From positions 1-64,000 of the forward strand of contig CALEDQ010000011.1 of the NCBI GenBank assembly GCA_937949615.1: a DNA stretch of 64,000 nt, in the 5' to 3' direction. Under the pieces are notes generated by a model, which saw nothing but the letters and a program-made list of their open reading frames with translations, had not been told where the DNA came from and did no database searches. The DNA is from an uncultured bacterium. Its GTDB lineage: Bacteria; Muiribacteriota; Ozemobacteria; Ozemobacterales; Ozemobacteraceae. Shown here piece by piece: positions 42,696-52,325 of this stretch; within the stretch, counting starts at the first letter, position 1; each line of letters starts with the position of its first letter. Position numbers and translations under genes: made by a program.

Positions 42696-44636
42696 TTATT
42701 TTTCTTTTTTCTGTTCGAGCTCGGGGGTCAGGGTTTCGGCTTCGGCCGGTTCAAAAGTGCCGTCGGTGAGCACCAGACCTTTTTTGTTGCCTTCGAAGAC
42801 AATGTATGTGCCGTCTTCCTGCTGATCCACATCTGTGTAGATATGAGGCAATACCTCTTTGCCGGAAGTATCGATAAAACCCCAGAGTTTGTTTTTTCTG
42901 ACTGCGGCAATACCGTTTTTAAAACCATAGGCTTTTTCATACTGACACTCGATCACCATTTTACCGTCGCCATTCAGGTAGCCGCAGCCCTTGTCTGACA
43001 TTACCCAGCAGAAGTTTTCTGAAATATTGCCGGCGTCTTTGAATTTAGTGCCGGTGCCCTGCGGTTTTTCGGCAGTGATGAGTTCCCATGTTTTATCGCG
43101 CTGCGCCAGCATTACCCCGGTCGAAAAAACACGGATCTGCCGGTATTCCGGGCGCAGGCGCCAGTTGCCTTTCTCATCCTGAACGCCGACGCGGTTATGA
43201 AATGTCGCATACCGCCAGCCATAAGCATGCTGATATATTTTGTGCACCGATACATCAGGTTTTTCTGCCGGCCGCCCATCATGGGAAATGATCAGCATGC
43301 CTTCTGCCATTTCCGCTGCCGCCTGCCCGTTGCTAAAACTGCCGACCCAGACAAAGCGCGCCGGAATAGCTTCTTTCAGATCGCGATCCAGAAAACCCCA
43401 CAGACCGTCACGGTTTTTAAAGGCCGCCATTCCGTCTGAAAAATTGCTGATTTTCTGGTAATCGAACTCTTTGAGCTGACGGTTGCGCGTGTCAAAAATC
43501 GCCAGCCCCTTTTCAGTTTCTGCCAGCAGGTAGACTTCGCCAAGCGGGGTGATCTTTGAGTTTGAGAGAGGCAGAAGAATTTTACCGTTCTGATCGAACA
43601 GACCCTGTTTGCCATCTAAATTGGCCAGAATGCTGCCATCGGGGCAGACCAGAAACGAATCATAAATCGCTGGCAGAACCCAGCCGCGGCTGCGATGAAA
43701 GATGCCTGCTTCAAAAGCTGTGTAAACGCAGAGCAGTTCAGGGTTATCGTGGGCGTTGATGTAGCTGTATTCGGGCTTGACCAGATAATTGCCGGCTTTG
43801 TCGATGATGCCGAAGCTGCCGCTGGCAACTATTATGGCGCTGCCTGAGGCAAAATCATCGGCCCTTTCGAATCTTTCCGGAATAACCATGTTGCCGGCAA
43901 TGTCGATGTACCCCCATAGATTTGCACGCCGCACCGGTGCCAGACCTTCCCTAAAGCTTTTGGCTTCAGCAAACTGTGGTTTAATCGCCAATTTGCCATC
44001 TAAACCCAGATAACCCCAGAGTTTGTCGGCAAAAACAGCAACCCGGCCTGAGTTCATCGGCAGCATGCGTTCCCAGGTTGCGCTGCCGATCTGGTTGCCG
44101 CTGCTGTCGATCAGGTGCCAGCGCTCATTTTTCTGCAACGGAAAAACCCCGGCGTTGAAGCCGTTTGTCCAGTCATCAAGAGGGTCTGATTCGTAAAGAT
44201 CATCGGGGTCGACGCCATCGCCAGAAAAACGCATTACCAGTTCTTCTGAATCTTTATTGTTCTGCGGCGACCAGACTTTATCGAAAGCCGGTTCAACGAC
44301 GTATGCCGCCGAAGTGTCGATTACGCCCCAGCACCCACGGTTTTTGACGGCTGCAAAGCCCTTTTCAAAACGGCAGACCTTGTCGAAAAGCGGCGAAATT
44401 TCGACTTCTCCGGAAGGTTTGGTAATGCCCCAGGCGCCGGTTGCCGGCCCGGTCGCAAACCCGAATTTATCGCCCACCTGCACCGGCTTGAATTCCCAGT
44501 CGTCGATGCCGGAAAAAGTCAGCCAGGCCCGGTTATAGGCAAAGGTGACATGCGTCTGCTGAGCTGAAACGAAAGTCGTGCAAAGGGTGAACAAAAGCAG
44601 GTTTATCAGTGTGCCGGGTTGTTTCATGCTCAGCAT
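42696..44636 (-). CDS. Secreted WG-repeat protein
   Basis: 646 residues with an N-terminal signal peptide (LINLLLFTLCTTFVSAQ). At least ten WG-type beta repeats run through it, for example CWGVIDTSAAYVVEPAFDKV, LWGYLGLDGKLAIKPQF, LWGYIDIAGNMVIPERF, FGIIDKAGNYLVKPEY, LWGFLDRDLKEAIPARF and LWGFIDTSGKEVLPHIY. The C-terminus is acidic/charged. WG repeats form extracellular or periplasmic beta structures; specific binding partners are unknown. An alternative start is ATG 44627. Confidence 0.88.
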   Translation of the reverse strand: MLSMKQPGTLINLLLFTLCTTFVSAQQTHVTFAYNRAWLTFSGIDDWEFKPVQVGDKFGFATGPATGAWGITKPSGEVEISPLFDKVCRFEKGFAAVKNRGCWGVIDTSAAYVVEPAFDKVWSPQNNKDSEELVMRFSGDGVDPDDLYESDPLDDWTNGFNAGVFPLQKNERWHLIDSSGNQIGSATWERMLPMNSGRVAVFADKLWGYLGLDGKLAIKPQFAEAKSFREGLAPVRRANLWGYIDIAGNMVIPERFERADDFASGSAIIVASGSFGIIDKAGNYLVKPEYSYINAHDNPELLCVYTAFEAGIFHRSRGWVLPAIYDSFLVCPDGSILANLDGKQGLFDQNGKILLPLSNSKITPLGEVYLLAETEKGLAIFDTRNRQLKEFDYQKISNFSDGMAAFKNRDGLWGFLDRDLKEAIPARFVWVGSFSNGQAAAEMAEGMLIISHDGRPAEKPDVSVHKIYQHAYGWRYATFHNRVGVQDEKGNWRLRPEYRQIRVFSTGVMLAQRDKTWELITAEKPQGTGTKFKDAGNISENFCWVMSDKGCGYLNGDGKMVIECQYEKAYGFKNGIAAVRKNKLWGFIDTSGKEVLPHIYTDVDQQEDGTYIVFEGNKKGLVLTDGTFEPAEAETLTPELEQKKEK

Positions 44637-44653
44637 GATAGTGTCAGACCTTT

Positions 44654-45040
44654 CTATTCGAAATCACAGACGATAATGCGTTTGACAAAGGGCAAAGAAG
44701 CCAGCTTGAAAAGCACCTGCCGATATTCTGGCTGATGGGTTGAGCCGATGCACAGACACTCGCCCGGTTGCGCGCCGATTCTGCCGTGCGAACCGGGCAT
44801 GAACTGCACGGTCGTGTCAATCGCCGAGACCTGGTGGCGGGCCTCTTCGGTGTCTGGGATGCTGAATTCGTAAGCCACCGCCACTTTTCCGTCAGCCGGG
44901 CCGCGCAGCCCTGCGGCATCGATCTGGCTGAGATCTATTTCGACCTTTTTCCAGACAGCGGATTCATCAGCACCGGTATGGCCGAAATGCCAGAAAACCG
45001 GAAGCAGACACAGGGCGAAAATCAGAATTATTTTTTTCAT
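44654..45040 (-). CDS. Small secreted hypothetical protein
   Basis: 128 residues with a signal peptide (KKIILIFALCLLPVFWHFGH). The mature part contains two close cysteines (GECLCIGS) and a Cys near the end (VCDFE). I recognise no family. It lies 17 bases upstream of the WG-repeat gene on the same strand and probably shares its transcript. Confidence 0.6.
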   Translation of the reverse strand: MKKIILIFALCLLPVFWHFGHTGADESAVWKKVEIDLSQIDAAGLRGPADGKVAVAYEFSIPDTEEARHQVSAIDTTVQFMPGSHGRIGAQPGECLCIGSTHQPEYRQVLFKLASLPFVKRIIVCDFE

Positions 45041-45250
45041 TTTTTCATTCTAACAGCGAAACCATTTTATAAAAAGCAGTTGATAAATGCCTGATAAAAC
45101 AGACTGCACCACTTTTTACACCGTTGATCGGTGTTCATCAGTGTTAATCCGTGGCCATCATGGCTGAAATGTCTGAACTGAAACATCGAGTTCATCAGCG
45201 CTGAATTTGTTGTAGAATGAGCAGATAATAAAAACCGGGAGGGCCCATCT

Positions 45251-48250
45251 GTGAAAACCCTGAAAAGCCTGCTGTGTGTTCTGCTTCCTGTGGCGTTGAT
45301 GTTTGCTTCTGTTGCTTTAACCTTTGCCGCGCCCTCGCAAAATGTTTCATATACCGGGCTGTTCTATTACCCTGCCGGCAAAACAACTCAGTTTGTCGTC
45401 AAGCTGGTAATTCCCCGTGACGGCGAATACTGGTATTACTACCGTTCGCGGCCGGTTCAGCTGAACGATCAGGCGGCCAACGAGTGGCTTTCTTCTTACG
45501 TCAATTCGATTTGGGAAAAAAACAGCGTTACCTATGAGGTTTTCGCATGGGGGCAGGTCAACGGCGGGCCGGCAGAACTTGCAGACCGTCTCGAGCTTCA
45601 GATTGGCACCGCTACTCAGAAAATCGTTCCGACAAGATCTGAAGAGAGCCAGATTGCCCGTATAGTCTGTGCGACCGCCGAAACTGGCCGAAATGTGTTC
45701 GGGATACCGGCATACAGAAAATGGGCGAATATTTCAGAAGAAAACATGCAGGCATGGCAACCGCTGTTTGCCCATCTTGCTACCTCTGAACGCCGCAATG
45801 ATTTTCGGCGTGGCGGTCGTGATCTCGATCTATACAGCGTTTTTACCGGCATCAGCGCCATTCGCGAGACACTGCAGAGTGACGTGAATATCGGCGACCG
45901 CCCGGAAGGAATGGATACCCGCTGCGCTGCCAGCCAGCGTATCATTCAGAGCGCGGTCGAAATGTACAACATGGATCAGGAAAAGGCCATGGAAGAACTC
46001 GATATCGATGTTCTTGTTGAAAAGAAATATCTGAAAGAAAGATTGCAGTGCCATTCAGGCCGCCAATATTACGGAAAAGATCTTGCCGGCAACGGCGTTG
46101 TCAGGTGCCCTCTACATGGCGATCCAGCCAACCCGAAACCAGACGCCGGCAATGAAGCTGATCTTGAAAAAACGGTCAGGGCCGACAGCCTCGCCGGGCC
46201 GAATGCCCCTTCGCACCCCTGGGCAACCATGATTAAAGACCCGTCTATGAAGATGCCAGAGGTTTATAGCATGATTCCCGGGGATTGCGCCTTCATTCAT
46301 TTTCCTTCCTATTCGGTTTTTAGAAAATCATTCGATTTCTTCGACGACTGGGCAACCGCAATCGGCAGCCTGGCCGGCGGCGATGTCGGCGGGTCGAATT
46401 TCAATCTCGAAAAGAGCATCAAAGACCAGCTGCTGCTCAAAACCGACATGCTGACCAGATTGTTTGCCGATCTTGCTCTGAGTGACATCGTTTTTGTCTG
46501 CGAAGACCCCTTTGTTTTCGAGGGAACCGCTTTTGCCGTCATGCTCAAAATTACCAACGAAGCGATGCTGCGCGAGAAGCTCGCGATGACCGCCGCCGAA
46601 TTCTGCACCGAAAATCCCTCGATCAAAAAGGGGACTGAATCGATCTCTGGTAGCGAAGTGCAGACTTTTATTTCTGAAGATTTCCGCTTTCGTTCATACC
46701 GGTTGAAAATTGCTGACCAGATGATTATCTGTAATTCACCGGTCCTGATGAAAAAACTGATCGAAACCGCTGATAAAAAGGTGCTGGCCCTGACTGCACA
46801 GAAAGACCTGCACTATTTTTACGAACACATGCATGCGGCTTTCCCTTCAGCAGACCGGGTATTCAGTTTTCTTTCCGATGCATTTATCAGAAAGCTGATC
46901 GGCCCGGCATTCAAGGTCGCTGCGAAACGCCGTCTTGAATGTGTGCGCAGCGCATTGCTGCAGACCCACGAGGTCATGCTTAACGGCCGGCTCAGCCCCG
47001 ATCATGTCTGCCCGGACGGTGGCGTTTACAGTTTTGTCGATGGCGAAATCAGATGCTCTGAGCATCGGGCTTTTGGCCGTATGCAGCCGCTTTCAGAGCG
47101 TCTGCCGGTTGAGCTGACCGCAGCCGAGGCCAGCGGTTACGAGAGATTTGTCAGTCAGTACAATCAATATTTCAGGCAGTTTTTCGACCCGATCGGCCTT
47201 GTTTTTACCACTGAACCTGATTTCAGGGCCCGGCTGCTGATTATGCCGCTTGTCGAAAATGGTGTTTACAGTGAGTTGCAGAAAAATCTGCGGCATGAGC
47301 CGATGAAGGCTGGCCCGCAGCTCAAGAACGGTATTCTCAAGATCGGCGCCAATCTCAAAGCTGAAACGCTGCCGGTACCGGGATACTGGTATGAAAGCGC
47401 GATTTATGCACGCCGTCTTGATATTGCCAGAAAATGTCTGACCGGTTGCGTCTGGGCGCATCTGGCAGATCATCAGCTTCTGTTCCACTGGGATTCCAAC
47501 CTCCTGGCCCGTGGCATTCTCGATTCTTTTGGCGGTGGTCGCCCCGGCGAATTTGCCGCCCTCACTCCAGGCATTCTCAGTTTCTTTTCACCAGTACTCT
47601 TCTCTTTCGAACTGACTGACAGAAGTCATTATCAGACGATCATCAGTGCTATTCAGCGCGAAATCGAAGAAAGTCGCTCCATGAGCGGGTTTTTGAGTCC
47701 GGAATTCAGCCTTGAAAGACTCGAAGAGAATGGCGTCAGCATGTATGTGCTCTCGTTCGAGCTTTTTGCGATCAAAAAGACCTATTATCTGACCGAGAAA
47801 GATGGCTTCCTTCTCTTTGCCAGCCGCAAAGACCTGCTGTTTGAGCTCACAGAAGCTGAAGAACCTGAAAAAGTCGCTCTCAACGGTAACTTTAACCTGT
47901 TTTTCTACCCGCAGCATGTGCAGCTGATGCGCTCAGATCTGCTCGAATCACGGGCCCGGTCGCAGCGCAAAGCGTGCTGCGAAAATCTCAAGAATCTCAG
48001 CTTCGTCAATGCCTTCAAATCAGAAGAAGTTCTGAAATACTATCAGCTTATATATTCGGCGCTGCCCCTGTGCCCTGCCGGCGGGCAGTATTCGACCAGC
48101 ATGCCGGCGACCTGCTCTGTACACGGCAGTATTGCCGATGGCGCCCTTAAAACTGTTCCAGATTTCTTTGACGGCAGTTCATGTGTTTCTGTACAGACAT
48201 TCATCAGGCCAGAAGGGCTGCAGACTGAGCTGCTTTTCATGGGCAGGTAA
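45251..48250 (+). CDS. Large secreted protein with three pilin-like Cys modules
   Basis: 999 residues from GTG 45251 after GGGAGG, with a signal peptide (LLCVLLPVALMFASVALTFA). Three copies of a Cys module occur: a leading Cys in a helix, then C-(H/P)-x-G-x-x-Y-x(n)-C-x-x-H-(G/R). Copy 1 is at about residues 225-290 and includes an almost complete pilin-type stretch (RIIQSAVEMYNMD, then CHSGRQYY and CPLHG). Copy 2 is at about 563-606 (CPDGGVYS, CSEHR) and copy 3 at about 909-960 (CPAGGQYS, CSVHG). Between them are mixed alpha/beta domains (MIPGDCAFIHFPSY...) reminiscent of DUF3352. The same motif ends many minor prepilins. The next gene is a PilT fusion, so a link to pilus-type secretion is plausible. 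Confidence 0.65.
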   Translation: MKTLKSLLCVLLPVALMFASVALTFAAPSQNVSYTGLFYYPAGKTTQFVVKLVIPRDGEYWYYYRSRPVQLNDQAANEWLSSYVNSIWEKNSVTYEVFAWGQVNGGPAELADRLELQIGTATQKIVPTRSEESQIARIVCATAETGRNVFGIPAYRKWANISEENMQAWQPLFAHLATSERRNDFRRGGRDLDLYSVFTGISAIRETLQSDVNIGDRPEGMDTRCAASQRIIQSAVEMYNMDQEKAMEELDIDVLVEKKYLKERLQCHSGRQYYGKDLAGNGVVRCPLHGDPANPKPDAGNEADLEKTVRADSLAGPNAPSHPWATMIKDPSMKMPEVYSMIPGDCAFIHFPSYSVFRKSFDFFDDWATAIGSLAGGDVGGSNFNLEKSIKDQLLLKTDMLTRLFADLALSDIVFVCEDPFVFEGTAFAVMLKITNEAMLREKLAMTAAEFCTENPSIKKGTESISGSEVQTFISEDFRFRSYRLKIADQMIICNSPVLMKKLIETADKKVLALTAQKDLHYFYEHMHAAFPSADRVFSFLSDAFIRKLIGPAFKVAAKRRLECVRSALLQTHEVMLNGRLSPDHVCPDGGVYSFVDGEIRCSEHRAFGRMQPLSERLPVELTAAEASGYERFVSQYNQYFRQFFDPIGLVFTTEPDFRARLLIMPLVENGVYSELQKNLRHEPMKAGPQLKNGILKIGANLKAETLPVPGYWYESAIYARRLDIARKCLTGCVWAHLADHQLLFHWDSNLLARGILDSFGGGRPGEFAALTPGILSFFSPVLFSFELTDRSHYQTIISAIQREIEESRSMSGFLSPEFSLERLEENGVSMYVLSFELFAIKKTYYLTEKDGFLLFASRKDLLFELTEAEEPEKVALNGNFNLFFYPQHVQLMRSDLLESRARSQRKACCENLKNLSFVNAFKSEEVLKYYQLIYSALPLCPAGGQYSTSMPATCSVHGSIADGALKTVPDFFDGSSCVSVQTFIRPEGLQTELLFMGR

Positions 48251-48347
48251 TTTCGCTTTACCTGTTATTTTGTTATCATGCTGTGGATGCGCTTGCCGGT
48301 GAAGCTCAAAACATCGTCCTGAATCAAGAAATGGCGGTTAAACCAGA

Positions 48348-51068
48348 ATGAGTGTTGTGAATCAGTCTGAGAAGCTTGCGTCGATTTCAGAGGCATTTAA
48401 ATCAGGCAATGCGGCCGATTTGAAAAGGTTGCTTCCCGCATGCGCCGATCTTGATTCAGAGCAGTTCATACAATTGCTGCTTTACAGAGGTCTGGCGCAC
48501 CCAGATTCTTCGGTGCAGCAGAAATCTGCCGAAATCCTCGGGAAAAGACTCTCGACCGTCGCTGAGCAGCTTCAGACTCTGCTGCATCACCCGGCCGATT
48601 CGATCAGATACTGGTCGCTGTTTCTGCTTGGTCTAGGCGGGCGGCTTGAGCCTGAGCATGTGCTCAATATCCTCAGGAACCCTGAAAAAGACGAAATCAA
48701 GATGCTGGCTGCCGATCTTGCCGTCAGATTGAAGATTCCCGGTGGTCTTGAACTGCTGATCGCATTAATGGAAAACCCCAGCTTCATGCTGCGACGCCAC
48801 ATCAATGAATTGCTGCTTAAACAGGGCGAACTGCTGCTGCCGGTGATCAAAAATGTTTTCGCCTCCGGAAAGCTGCACCAGAAATACTGGGGCCTTAAAC
48901 TGCTCGTCGATGTCAGCGGCCCCAAAGCGATCAAGCAGATTCAGAAGTTTCTGCTCTCCAAAGACCCGGTTGTCCGGCTTTATGCCATTGCCGCTCTCGA
49001 ATTCGTTCCGGGCGAAAAATCGCTCGGCTTTCTTTTCTCGGCGATGCTCGATCAATCACCGCTGATGCGTTATCAGGCGGTTCAGGTGCTGTCGCGCAAA
49101 GGGGATGAAGCTCTTCAGAAAGCCATGAAGATCATGAAAAACAAATCCCCCGAATTGAAGGATGAGGTTATCGTCATTGTCGGGCGTATTCTTGGCCCGC
49201 GCGCCATGACTGTCTTCGCCCAGGATCTCGAAAGCCAGAATCCCGATGACCGCTATTACGCCCTGAAGGCCATAGGAGTCAGCCCCGATCGCGAAGGCAT
49301 TGCCCGCCTGATAAAAGCTTTTCGTGACCCGGTATGGGTTGTCAGAAGCCTGGCCAGCGACCTTCTGGGCCAGCTTGGCACGGTGGCCACCGATGCTCTT
49401 ATCGGTGCCCTTGGCGATGAAGATTTCGACACGCTTTCATGGGCGGCAAAAACGCTGGGGGCCGGCCATGACCCGAGCTCAGTCCGCAATCTTCTCAATA
49501 TCGTCGACCATCACCTCGACGACAACGCCAGAATCTGTGCTATCAAGGCCCTGTCACGTCTCGATGTCGAATTTACCGTTGATCTTCTGATTCTCGGGTT
49601 CCGTCAGCCGGCAATGTCGATACGACACGCAATTGTCGAAGCTCTGTCACGCATGACGCGGGGTAAAGTCATCAAGCCGCTGCTGATTTCTCTTTTCGAC
49701 CGCGATAAAACCATTTCTTTCTGGTGCGAAAAGACACTCAAGAATCTGCAATACCCGGCGTTGCCAAGTGTTCTGACAATGCTCGTCACTCTTAACGAAC
49801 GCGAAGCTGAAAAGTTCAATCGCTTTCTGCACCAGCTGAAGCCCGAACAGATCGAAAAGCTGCTGAGTCGCGAGCGGCTGCGGCTCGATGATTTTGACCC
49901 TGAAACGCAGCCCGAAGAAGAATTCCTGGCGGTCGCCCTCAGTGAATACCGCGACCTTCGCGACCTTTTGTTCCAGGTCAAGGAACAGAAGGGCTCTGAT
50001 CTTCACCTGGTCGTCGGGTTGCCGCCGATGATAAGAATTCATGGCGATCTGACGCGCACCAGCCTGCCGCCCCTGTCTGAGGAAAGGGCCAACCAGCTTA
50101 TGCTGCCAATTCTTACCGAAGACCAGCGCCGCACGTTCAGCGAAAAATTCGAAATCGACTTTTCTTATGAGGTTAAGCATGTCGGGCGTTTCCGTGCCAA
50201 TATTTTCCGGCAGCGGGGCGGGGTGAGCGGAGTTTTTCGAATAATTCCGACCACCATACCGACTTTCGAAGACCTCGGCCTCGACCGGCGCGTCTTTGAA
50301 CCCATCTGCGATCATCGCAACGGTCTCATTCTGGTCACCGGCCCCACCGGTTCGGGCAAATCGACAACCATGGCGGCAATGGTCGATGTCATCAACAAAA
50401 CCAGATACGAACATATTCTGACGATCGAAGATCCGATCGAATTCGTGCATCAGCATAAACGCTGTAGTGTTAATCAACGGGAGCTGAGTGTACACACGCT
50501 GTCGTTTGCCGCCGCTCTCAAGTCTGCCCTTCGTGAAGACCCTGACGTTATTCTAGTTGGTGAAATGCGTGACCCTGAAACGATAAAACTGGCTCTGACC
50601 GCCGCTGAAACCGGGCATCTGGTCTTCTCAACCCTTCATACAATCAATACCTACGAAAGTATAAACCGTATCATCGGGGCTTTCTCTTCAGACCATCAGG
50701 AACAGGTGCGCCAGGAACTCTCAGGGGTGCTGCGCGCTATCGTTTCGCAGAAACTTCTGCCCAGATCGGATCACAAGGGCAGGGTGCTTGCCTACGAACT
50801 GCTGGTCTGTAACACTGCAGTAAAAAACCTGATCAAGGAAGCCAAGCTCGAGCAGATAATTTCAATTATGCAGACCAGTCAGGGGGACAATATGCAGACC
50901 ATGGATCAGTCTCTGGCCAATCTCGTTATGGCCGGTGCCTGCTCTCAGGATTCAGTTCTGCCGCATGTCATCGACAAAAAGAGCTTTCCTGGCCTGATAA
51001 AGCCGCAGAAACCGGCAAACAACCCGCCGACCGGTTCTGCCGCTCCAAGAAATCTGCCGAAAAACTGA
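48348..51068 (+). CDS. HEAT-repeat protein fused to PilT-type ATPase
   Basis: 906 residues. The first about 520 residues are tandem HEAT/PBS-type helical repeats (DPVVRLYAIAALEFVPG, DPVWVVRSLASDLLGQLG, DNARICAIKALSRLD). From about 540 a complete PilT follows: N-terminal domain (QKGSDLHLVVGLPPMIRIHGDL), Walker A GPTGSGKST at about 666-674, Asp box, Walker B LVGEMRDPETI and His box TGHLVFSTLHT. PilT drives retraction of type IV pili as a hexamer. Normal PilT is about 350 residues; the HEAT half would place six solenoids around the ring and may bind a regulator or pilus component (inference). Confidence 0.9.
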   Translation: MSVVNQSEKLASISEAFKSGNAADLKRLLPACADLDSEQFIQLLLYRGLAHPDSSVQQKSAEILGKRLSTVAEQLQTLLHHPADSIRYWSLFLLGLGGRLEPEHVLNILRNPEKDEIKMLAADLAVRLKIPGGLELLIALMENPSFMLRRHINELLLKQGELLLPVIKNVFASGKLHQKYWGLKLLVDVSGPKAIKQIQKFLLSKDPVVRLYAIAALEFVPGEKSLGFLFSAMLDQSPLMRYQAVQVLSRKGDEALQKAMKIMKNKSPELKDEVIVIVGRILGPRAMTVFAQDLESQNPDDRYYALKAIGVSPDREGIARLIKAFRDPVWVVRSLASDLLGQLGTVATDALIGALGDEDFDTLSWAAKTLGAGHDPSSVRNLLNIVDHHLDDNARICAIKALSRLDVEFTVDLLILGFRQPAMSIRHAIVEALSRMTRGKVIKPLLISLFDRDKTISFWCEKTLKNLQYPALPSVLTMLVTLNEREAEKFNRFLHQLKPEQIEKLLSRERLRLDDFDPETQPEEEFLAVALSEYRDLRDLLFQVKEQKGSDLHLVVGLPPMIRIHGDLTRTSLPPLSEERANQLMLPILTEDQRRTFSEKFEIDFSYEVKHVGRFRANIFRQRGGVSGVFRIIPTTIPTFEDLGLDRRVFEPICDHRNGLILVTGPTGSGKSTTMAAMVDVINKTRYEHILTIEDPIEFVHQHKRCSVNQRELSVHTLSFAAALKSALREDPDVILVGEMRDPETIKLALTAAETGHLVFSTLHTINTYESINRIIGAFSSDHQEQVRQELSGVLRAIVSQKLLPRSDHKGRVLAYELLVCNTAVKNLIKEAKLEQIISIMQTSQGDNMQTMDQSLANLVMAGACSQDSVLPHVIDKKSFPGLIKPQKPANNPPTGSAAPRNLPKN

Positions 51069-51275
51069 CGCTGCACCAATGCTTCTCTGAAAAACGGCAG
51101 CTGAAGAGGTTTGGACTCTGCAGGCCTGTGTGTTTTTACCTGGTGAAAAATTTGAAAACCTCTGTCGGCAGTGCACGCAATAATTTCGAAAATGGCTGGC
51201 AAAGGGTACAAAAAAGTTGTAAAAATTTTTTTCATCAGGCCTTCCGGAAATTAATTTGGGGAGTATAATTCAAAT

Positions 51276-52214
51276 ATGACACTTAAGAACCTCAAAACCG
51301 GTGTTTTGTTATTGGGTTTCGCTGTGGCTTCCGGGGCGATGCAAGTTTCGGCACAGGAAGGATTCAATGAATACAGTGCCAGTGAAAAGATGCTCCAGGA
51401 AACACTGCAGTTGCTTGACCGCGTCGAAAATAATGCGCCGACGTCGCATGCCGACCTGGTAAAAATTCGTGAACGTGTACTGGCCATTCATAAAACCGCC
51501 GGTGCCGGCAATATTCAGAGCGCTGATGAAAACCCTGAAATCATGTTCTCACGCCAGGCTGCCCGCCGCGACAAGAGAGCGAAGAAGCGCGTCAGTCGCG
51601 AAAGCTTTTATTCCTCAGTCAGAGATTTGCGCGACGATCAACTGCGCAGCAGACTGCAGGCAGAAATTTCGAACAATAAATTCTTCGACTACGGTGATTC
51701 CAGACGTCTGGTAATGCTGCAGATCGACAACCACGAAGGTCATATCGAGTGTGTTTACACCGGCAAGGTTATTCCCGGTGACGAAATGCCCAAGACCACG
51801 GTAATGAATATCGAACATACCTGGCCGCAGTCGAAAGGCGCCACCGGTATTGCCAAGGGTGATATGCACCACCTGTTTCCGACTGACCCGGTTGCCAACT
51901 CGACCCGCAGCAGCCTGCCGTTTGGTGAAGTCGAAAAGATCAAATGGGAAGACGGCGGCAGCAAATGTGACCAGAAGCGCTTCGAAGTCAGACCCAAATA
52001 TCGTGGCAATTCAGCCCGCGCTATCTTTTATTTTGCCACCAGATATGGTAAAAGTATCAACAGTGACGAAGAAGCAACTCTCCGCAAATGGCACAAAGAA
52101 GATCCGGTAGACGCTGAAGAAAAGCAGCGTAATGACAAAGTTGAATCAATTCAGGGTAATCGTAATCCTTTCATCGATCACCCCGAATATGTCGAACAGA
52201 TTGCTGATTTCTAG
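51276..52214 (+). CDS. Secreted endonuclease I (EndA/NucM-type)
   Basis: 312 residues with a signal peptide (LKTGVLLLGFAVASGAMQVSA). The Endonuclease_1 signature is present: VMNIEHTWPQSKGATG with the catalytic His, then GDMHHLFPTDPVANSTRSSLPFG and the later YRGNSARAIFYFATRYG. A helical region of about 100 residues precedes the catalytic domain. It cuts DNA non-specifically outside the cytoplasm, serving in DNA scavenging. A TATAAT box lies at 51263, and a strong terminator follows the gene. Confidence 0.92.
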   Translation: MTLKNLKTGVLLLGFAVASGAMQVSAQEGFNEYSASEKMLQETLQLLDRVENNAPTSHADLVKIRERVLAIHKTAGAGNIQSADENPEIMFSRQAARRDKRAKKRVSRESFYSSVRDLRDDQLRSRLQAEISNNKFFDYGDSRRLVMLQIDNHEGHIECVYTGKVIPGDEMPKTTVMNIEHTWPQSKGATGIAKGDMHHLFPTDPVANSTRSSLPFGEVEKIKWEDGGSKCDQKRFEVRPKYRGNSARAIFYFATRYGKSINSDEEATLRKWHKEDPVDAEEKQRNDKVESIQGNRNPFIDHPEYVEQIADF

Positions 52215-52233
52215 ATCCTAACCAACCTTTTGG

Positions 52234-52262
52234 GGCGGCTTAACCAGCCGCCTTTTTTTTTC
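52234..52262 (+). terminator. Rho-independent terminator after the nuclease
   Basis: GGCGGCT / AGCCGCC stem with a 5-base loop followed by at least eight T. Confidence 0.92.
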
Positions 52263-52325
52263 GGTCGCTTTTTTTCATGTTCGTGATATATTCTGAATTT
52301 TAGCATGAATAACATGGAGGTTATT

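Noticed and set aside
45124..45162. Short phrase cggtgttcatcagtgttaatccgtgg in the gap before the large secreted gene
   Set aside because: It resembles a dispersed intergenic repeat seen in some genomes, but only one copy is in this window, so I cannot support calling it a repeat.
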